The notes under the pieces were generated by a model. It was given only the letters and a program-made list of their open reading frames with translations. It was not told the DNA's origin and searched no databases. A stretch of DNA of 9,006 nt, taken from NCBI GenBank assembly GCA_964487525.1, contig CAZAQC010000029.1:1-9006 (forward strand), given 5' to 3'. The DNA comes from UBA2177 sp964487525. GTDB taxonomy: Bacteria > Patescibacteriota > Dojkabacteria > SC72. This document shows positions 5,805 to 9,006 of the stretch, piece by piece. The translations under genes and the position numbers were made by a program. The number at the start of each line of letters is the position of its first letter. The first letter of the stretch is position 1.

Positions 5805-5817
5805 CTCACTCATCTTT

Positions 5818-6573
5818 ATGGAAAAAGATTATATTGATGAGTATATAAACCAGTCTGAAGTTCAAGTAGAGCTAATACGATGTAGATACAATTTTGGCCT
5901 TTCACAGGTTGAAATTATTCTGAATAGTAATGAAGAAAAAATCAATTACAATTGGGTAGATATTGGGTCTAATTTAGGAATGGGATTAACGGAGATTAGA
6001 GAAGATGTAAATATAATTAGTACAGATTTAGATCATAGATACCTGGAACGCCAAGACAATAATTTCCAAAAACTTAATTTTGATGCACAATATTTACCTT
6101 TTTCGGATGATTCTTGTGATGTAATATCATGCTTTGAAACAATAGAACATATTGAGTTAAGTAAGGTATACCAATTATTTCAAGAATTTCAAAGAGTTTT
6201 AAAACCAGATGGCATCTTACTCTTATCAACTCCGAATAAAGAAACAAATGGTCGAAAGAAAATGAGTGAAGATCATAAGCAAGAATTTTCACATATAGAA
6301 TTAATGCTATTGTTGGATCGCTTTAACTTTGATGTACAGAATGAATATGGGCAGAATTTTGTAAAAGACAATAATTTGTTACATCAATTATTTTTGGATC
6401 TAAGACAAAATATTGTAGTTAGGCATATATATAATACATTTCCTCCTTTCGTGGTAAAAACTATTCGAAACAAATCTTTAAATTGTTTTGGTAAAGGTGA
6501 AATAAGAAAGAAACAGAGTGGCGAAACAGAAAGAATTATGTATTTTGTGTGTAGAAAGAAAAAATTGTTTTAA
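5818..6573 (+). CDS. Class I SAM-dependent methyltransferase
   Basis: The 251-residue protein has a Rossmann-type methyltransferase core of the Methyltransf_11/UbiG-like kind. It shows motif I VDIGSNLGMG (47-56), an acidic residue ending strand 2 (ISTDLD, Asp70), and FDAQYLPFSDDSCDVI (88-103) with Asp89 placed to contact adenine. FETIEHI (106-112), RVLKPDG (126-132) and LLLSTPN (134-140) follow. After STPN comes H-x-x-EF (153-157), an arrangement seen in small-molecule and glycan methyltransferases. The C-terminal third (about 180-251) is basic and I do not recognise it. There is no membrane segment. The gene has its own promoter-like element 53 bases after the helicase and is followed after 27 bases by the ABC-F gene. 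The substrate cannot be inferred; neighbours suggest nothing specific. It could act on a lipid, glycan, nucleic acid or protein. Confidence 0.85.
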   Translation: MEKDYIDEYINQSEVQVELIRCRYNFGLSQVEIILNSNEEKINYNWVDIGSNLGMGLTEIREDVNIISTDLDHRYLERQDNNFQKLNFDAQYLPFSDDSCDVISCFETIEHIELSKVYQLFQEFQRVLKPDGILLLSTPNKETNGRKKMSEDHKQEFSHIELMLLLDRFNFDVQNEYGQNFVKDNNLLHQLFLDLRQNIVVRHIYNTFPPFVVKTIRNKSLNCFGKGEIRKKQSGETERIMYFVCRKKKLF

Positions 6574-6592
6574 TCCTTTTCTAGTATATAAT
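6565..6592 (+). promoter_or_regulatory. Leaderless-type promoter of the ABC-F gene
   Basis: TTGTTT (6565-6570, overlapping the end of the methyltransferase gene) and a perfect TATAAT (6587-6592) are separated by 16 bases. Initiation seven to nine bases after the -10 falls on or within two bases of the ATG at 6601, pointing to a leaderless mRNA and favouring this ATG over the TTG at 6595. Confidence 0.55.
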
Positions 6593-6600
6593 CATTGTTT

Positions 6601-8124
6601 ATGTTAAACATTAATAATATATCTGTTAATTTGGGAAGAAAACAGATATTAGAAAATATTAGTTTGTTTGTTTCTCCAAATGAAAAAGTTGGATTAGTTG
6701 GTATTAATGGAGCTGGTAAATCTACCCTATTAAAATCTATAGCAGGATTATTACCTACTGACTTAGGAGACATATCATTTGATGGTACTATGTCCTATTT
6801 ATCTCAAGAAATTCATAAAGAAATTTCTTTAAAAAACAGTACAGATGTAAATAGCTCCGATCAAGATATTACCATAGGAGAATATATAATTATTGGAAGA
6901 AATATCAATACAGAGGAATGGGAGATAAATAAGCTACTAAATAAGCTAAAGATGGAAGGAAAGAATAGTAATAGTATTCTTTCAGAGCTCTCAGGAGGAC
7001 AGAAAATAAAGGTTGAGTTAGTTAGAATACTTCTTGAGAAATCAGATCTATTAATTCTTGATGAACCTACTAACTTCTTAGATATCCCATCTAGTGAATG
7101 GTTAATGCAATACCTAATATCATATCCAAAATCCGTTATAGTTGTATCTCATGATTTAAGATTAATGAATAAAGGATTAGACAAGATTTGGTTTTTAAAT
7201 GAAATGACTCATAAGGTTGAGGTGTATAAAGGTAACTATACAGATTTTTTGAAACAGAAAGCATTAAAAGATGAATTCATTATTAGAGAAATAGTTAATC
7301 AAGAAAGAAAAGCTAAGAAAGTTTTTGAATCTGCTACTACCCTATCCTCAAGAAAAAGTATAAAGGAGAAGAAAAGATCAGCTAAAAAGTTTAGAGAAGC
7401 GGCAAGTATGAAAGATGATATTAAACTTAGGAAGGAATTATTAAAAAAAAGTAAAAGTATGAGAATTTCTTTACCGAATATAGTACAAAGTTCTAAAAAT
7501 GTTCTTAATGTAAAAAATATATCAAAAGCATATATAGAATGTATGCCAGTATTAAATGACGTCAGTTTTGAGGCTTACAGGGGCGAGAAAATTGCCATAA
7601 TTGGTAAAAATGGTGTTGGTAAGACTACATTACTTAAAATATTAGCAAATAAGTTAAAGCAAGATACTGGGGATATAAAATGGGGACATGGGGTAACTAT
7701 TGGATATTATTCTCAAGAGTATGAAGATTTGGATTACAATCAAACTGTTTTGGAGAATATGTATGGTTTGGAGATGGGGAATGAAGAAGTAAGAAAATTC
7801 TTAGGAAATTTCTTAATAACTGGAGATATGATTTCTCAAGAAGTGAAGAGTTTGTCTGGTGGAGAGAAAACTAGATTGGCTTTATCAAAAATATTTATGG
7901 AAAATTACAATGTTTTACTATTAGATGAACCTACAACTTATTTAGATCCTAAATCTCAGTATATACTGCTTGATACATTAAAAATGTATAAAGGAACCCT
8001 ATTATTAGTAAGTCATTCACCATTGTTTGTTAAGGAATTAGGAATTGATAGGGTATTACTTATGCCAGAAGAGAAATATACCTATTTTAAAGAAGAGTAT
8101 GTAGATTTAGTAGGTATAACTTAA
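6601..8124 (+). CDS. ABC-F family ATPase (ribosome-associated)
   Basis: ABC-F proteins are soluble tandem ATPases that bind the ribosomal E site and act on stalled or antibiotic-bound ribosomes. The 507-residue product has two ABC domains and no membrane segment. Domain 1: Walker A GINGAGKST (34-42), signature LSGGQ (130-134), Walker B LLILDEP (150-156), His184. Domain 2: Walker A GKNGVGKTT (335-343), signature LSGGE (418-422), Walker B LLLDEP (439-444), His472. The linker (about 221-300) is long, charged and Lys/Arg-rich, as expected for the P-site tRNA-interacting segment. Both Walker B glutamates are present, so it should be active. I take ATG 6601 because the strand ISVNLGRKQIL begins at the usual distance; the TTG six bases upstream would add only two residues. 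The gene ends in a four-base palindrome shared with the convergent ATP-grasp gene. The subfamily (Uup, EttA-like or resistance type) is undetermined. Confidence 0.93.
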   Translation: MLNINNISVNLGRKQILENISLFVSPNEKVGLVGINGAGKSTLLKSIAGLLPTDLGDISFDGTMSYLSQEIHKEISLKNSTDVNSSDQDITIGEYIIIGRNINTEEWEINKLLNKLKMEGKNSNSILSELSGGQKIKVELVRILLEKSDLLILDEPTNFLDIPSSEWLMQYLISYPKSVIVVSHDLRLMNKGLDKIWFLNEMTHKVEVYKGNYTDFLKQKALKDEFIIREIVNQERKAKKVFESATTLSSRKSIKEKKRSAKKFREAASMKDDIKLRKELLKKSKSMRISLPNIVQSSKNVLNVKNISKAYIECMPVLNDVSFEAYRGEKIAIIGKNGVGKTTLLKILANKLKQDTGDIKWGHGVTIGYYSQEYEDLDYNQTVLENMYGLEMGNEEVRKFLGNFLITGDMISQEVKSLSGGEKTRLALSKIFMENYNVLLLDEPTTYLDPKSQYILLDTLKMYKGTLLLVSHSPLFVKELGIDRVLLMPEEKYTYFKEEYVDLVGIT

Positions 8125-8999
8125 TTGTTTCCTACTAATGCAGTGATAAATTTACAAGCAGCAAGTATTTCAGATGATTTCTCTGTTAATCCAGGTCTTC
8201 TATTTACTTCTAAAACATAGCTTTTACCAGTATTTTTGTCTGTTACTATATCTACTCCTGCCCAGTTTAGTTTCAGAGCTTTTGTAGCTGAAGTAGCTAT
8301 ATCTAAAATAGATGTAGGGACATTACATATATCAATAAATTCTTCTTTGGCACCCAAAGCTACATTATTTCTATATCCATCATGTGTTCTTGTTCTCTTA
8401 GAGACTGATGTAGCTTCACCATTTGCTACAACAATTCTGTAATCAAAATCATTTGATATATATTCCTGAAACAGATATCTATTATATTTACCATTCTCCA
8501 TAATAGTTTTTCCTATATCTTCTTTTTTGTTTATTAAATACACATGAGATCCTAATGATCCCAATGATGTTTTATATATACATGGGAATTTGCATATCGC
8601 TTCAATGATTGTGATATTCTTGTTGTCAATTCTTAATCCATTATGGAAGAATGAATTAGGAACTAAAATGCCTTTTGAAGCTAGAGAGAATATATCAGAG
8701 AGTTTTGTATTATGTGTATTGGTTTTATTATGTGGAATCCCTTTGTACTTTAGGTAAAGGTGTAAGAGATATGCCATGTGTGTAGTATTCCATCCGGATT
8801 GTATCCATACATAGTCATAATCATTAAAATTGTTACCATTTATCTTTAATGTAGGAATACCATCTATGATTGTAAATAGAATGTCTTTAATTGAGGCAAC
8901 ATCTACATTTATGTTTTCTAGCTTCAATTTTTTTTGTATTTTTACTTTCTCTTCAGAAGTGCTATTAATACCTATTGCTAGGATTGAATGATTAGTCAT
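8121..8999 (-). CDS. RimK-like ATP-grasp ligase
   Basis: ATP-grasp ligases activate a carboxylate as acyl phosphate and join it to an amine or thiol; RimK relatives add amino acids to proteins or peptides. The 292-residue product has an N-terminal alpha/beta domain (1-90) and the linker THNTKLSDIFSLASKGILVP (95-113). ATP-binding elements follow: Lys143 and the glycine loop GSLG (147-150), FQEYI (177-181, Glu179), DYRIVVANG (186-194), Asp250 (NWAGVDIV) and EVNRRPGL (264-271), with Glu264 and Asn266 as the metal ligands typical of the fold. All expected catalytic positions are filled. ATG 8999 is the first Met visible, but the frame stays open to the window edge, so a slightly earlier start cannot be excluded. 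No precursor peptide or partner is visible within the window, and the substrate is unknown. Its stop overlaps the ABC-F stop by three bases. Confidence 0.87.
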   Translation of the reverse strand: MTNHSILAIGINSTSEEKVKIQKKLKLENINVDVASIKDILFTIIDGIPTLKINGNNFNDYDYVWIQSGWNTTHMAYLLHLYLKYKGIPHNKTNTHNTKLSDIFSLASKGILVPNSFFHNGLRIDNKNITIIEAICKFPCIYKTSLGSLGSHVYLINKKEDIGKTIMENGKYNRYLFQEYISNDFDYRIVVANGEATSVSKRTRTHDGYRNNVALGAKEEFIDICNVPTSILDIATSATKALKLNWAGVDIVTDKNTGKSYVLEVNRRPGLTEKSSEILAACKFITALVGNN

Positions 9000-9006
9000 A
9001 ATGACT

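Noticed and set aside
6074..6773. Minus-strand open frames over the methyltransferase and the start of ABC-F
   Set aside because: They lie antisense to motifs I and Walker A of real genes and have no promoter or ribosome binding site.
8236..8442. Plus-strand open frame within the ATP-grasp gene
   Set aside because: It is the complement of conserved ATP-grasp catalytic sequence and has no start signal.
1..9006. Recoding of TGA to glycine or tryptophan
   Set aside because: All genes are full length without in-frame TGA and glycine uses GGN codons, so the standard code suffices.
1..9006. Defence island, mobile element, CRISPR array, tRNA or rRNA
   Set aside because: No transposase, integrase, nuclease, spaced repeats, cloverleaf or rRNA-like segment was seen on either strand; the genes are ordinary housekeeping or single-function types.

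Overview
The window reads as an AT-rich, gene-dense bacterial chromosome segment with no mobile element, RNA gene or CRISPR array. The best guess for the host is a Candidate Phyla Radiation (Patescibacteria) bacterium. This is an inference from several signs: strong A/T bias; very short intergenic gaps; nearly every gene lacking a Shine-Dalgarno sequence; a DEAD-box helicase that stops just after motif VI, in the style I associate with that group; and a conserved Trp/Tyr-rich protein that I recall from such genomes. No ribosomal or marker gene is present to prove it.

Layout. Positions 1-1037 hold the 3' part of adenylosuccinate lyase (purB, +). It meets, stop codon to stop codon, a minus-strand gene for a conserved 168-residue protein of unknown function (1038-1544). 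A divergent promoter region (1545-1658) then serves a small unknown gene (1659-1955, +), the only one with a clear ribosome binding site. A hairpin separates it from the convergent dcd-like gene (2028-2552, -). A second divergent promoter region leads into a plus-strand run: an HD-domain, SpoT/Mesh1-like (p)ppGpp hydrolase (2661-3206), a frameshifted cupin (3253-3631) and a membrane-anchored unknown protein (3645-4415). After a 143-base gap with a strong extended -10 promoter comes the DEAD-box RNA helicase (4559-5764). A class I SAM methyltransferase (5818-6573) and an ABC-F ATPase (6601-8124) follow, each with its own promoter-like sequence. The ABC-F gene overlaps, by three bases at the stop codons, a convergent RimK-like ATP-grasp ligase (8121-8999, -), whose start lies seven bases from the window edge.

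Function. The genes are mostly single-gene housekeeping units rather than one pathway: nucleotide metabolism (purB, dcd), alarmone turnover (HD hydrolase), RNA remodelling and translation (helicase, ABC-F), and modification enzymes of unknown substrate (methyltransferase, ATP-grasp). I do not see a defence, mobile or biosynthetic gene cluster.

The most interesting signals are regulatory and structural. Promoters recur in two layouts: TG-N-TATA(A/C)T extended -10 boxes, and -35/-10 pairs whose predicted transcription start falls on or next to the ATG, suggesting leaderless mRNAs. Stop codons of convergent genes are packed into palindromes. The cupin is interrupted exactly inside its second metal-binding motif. 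None of the eleven genes ends in TGA.
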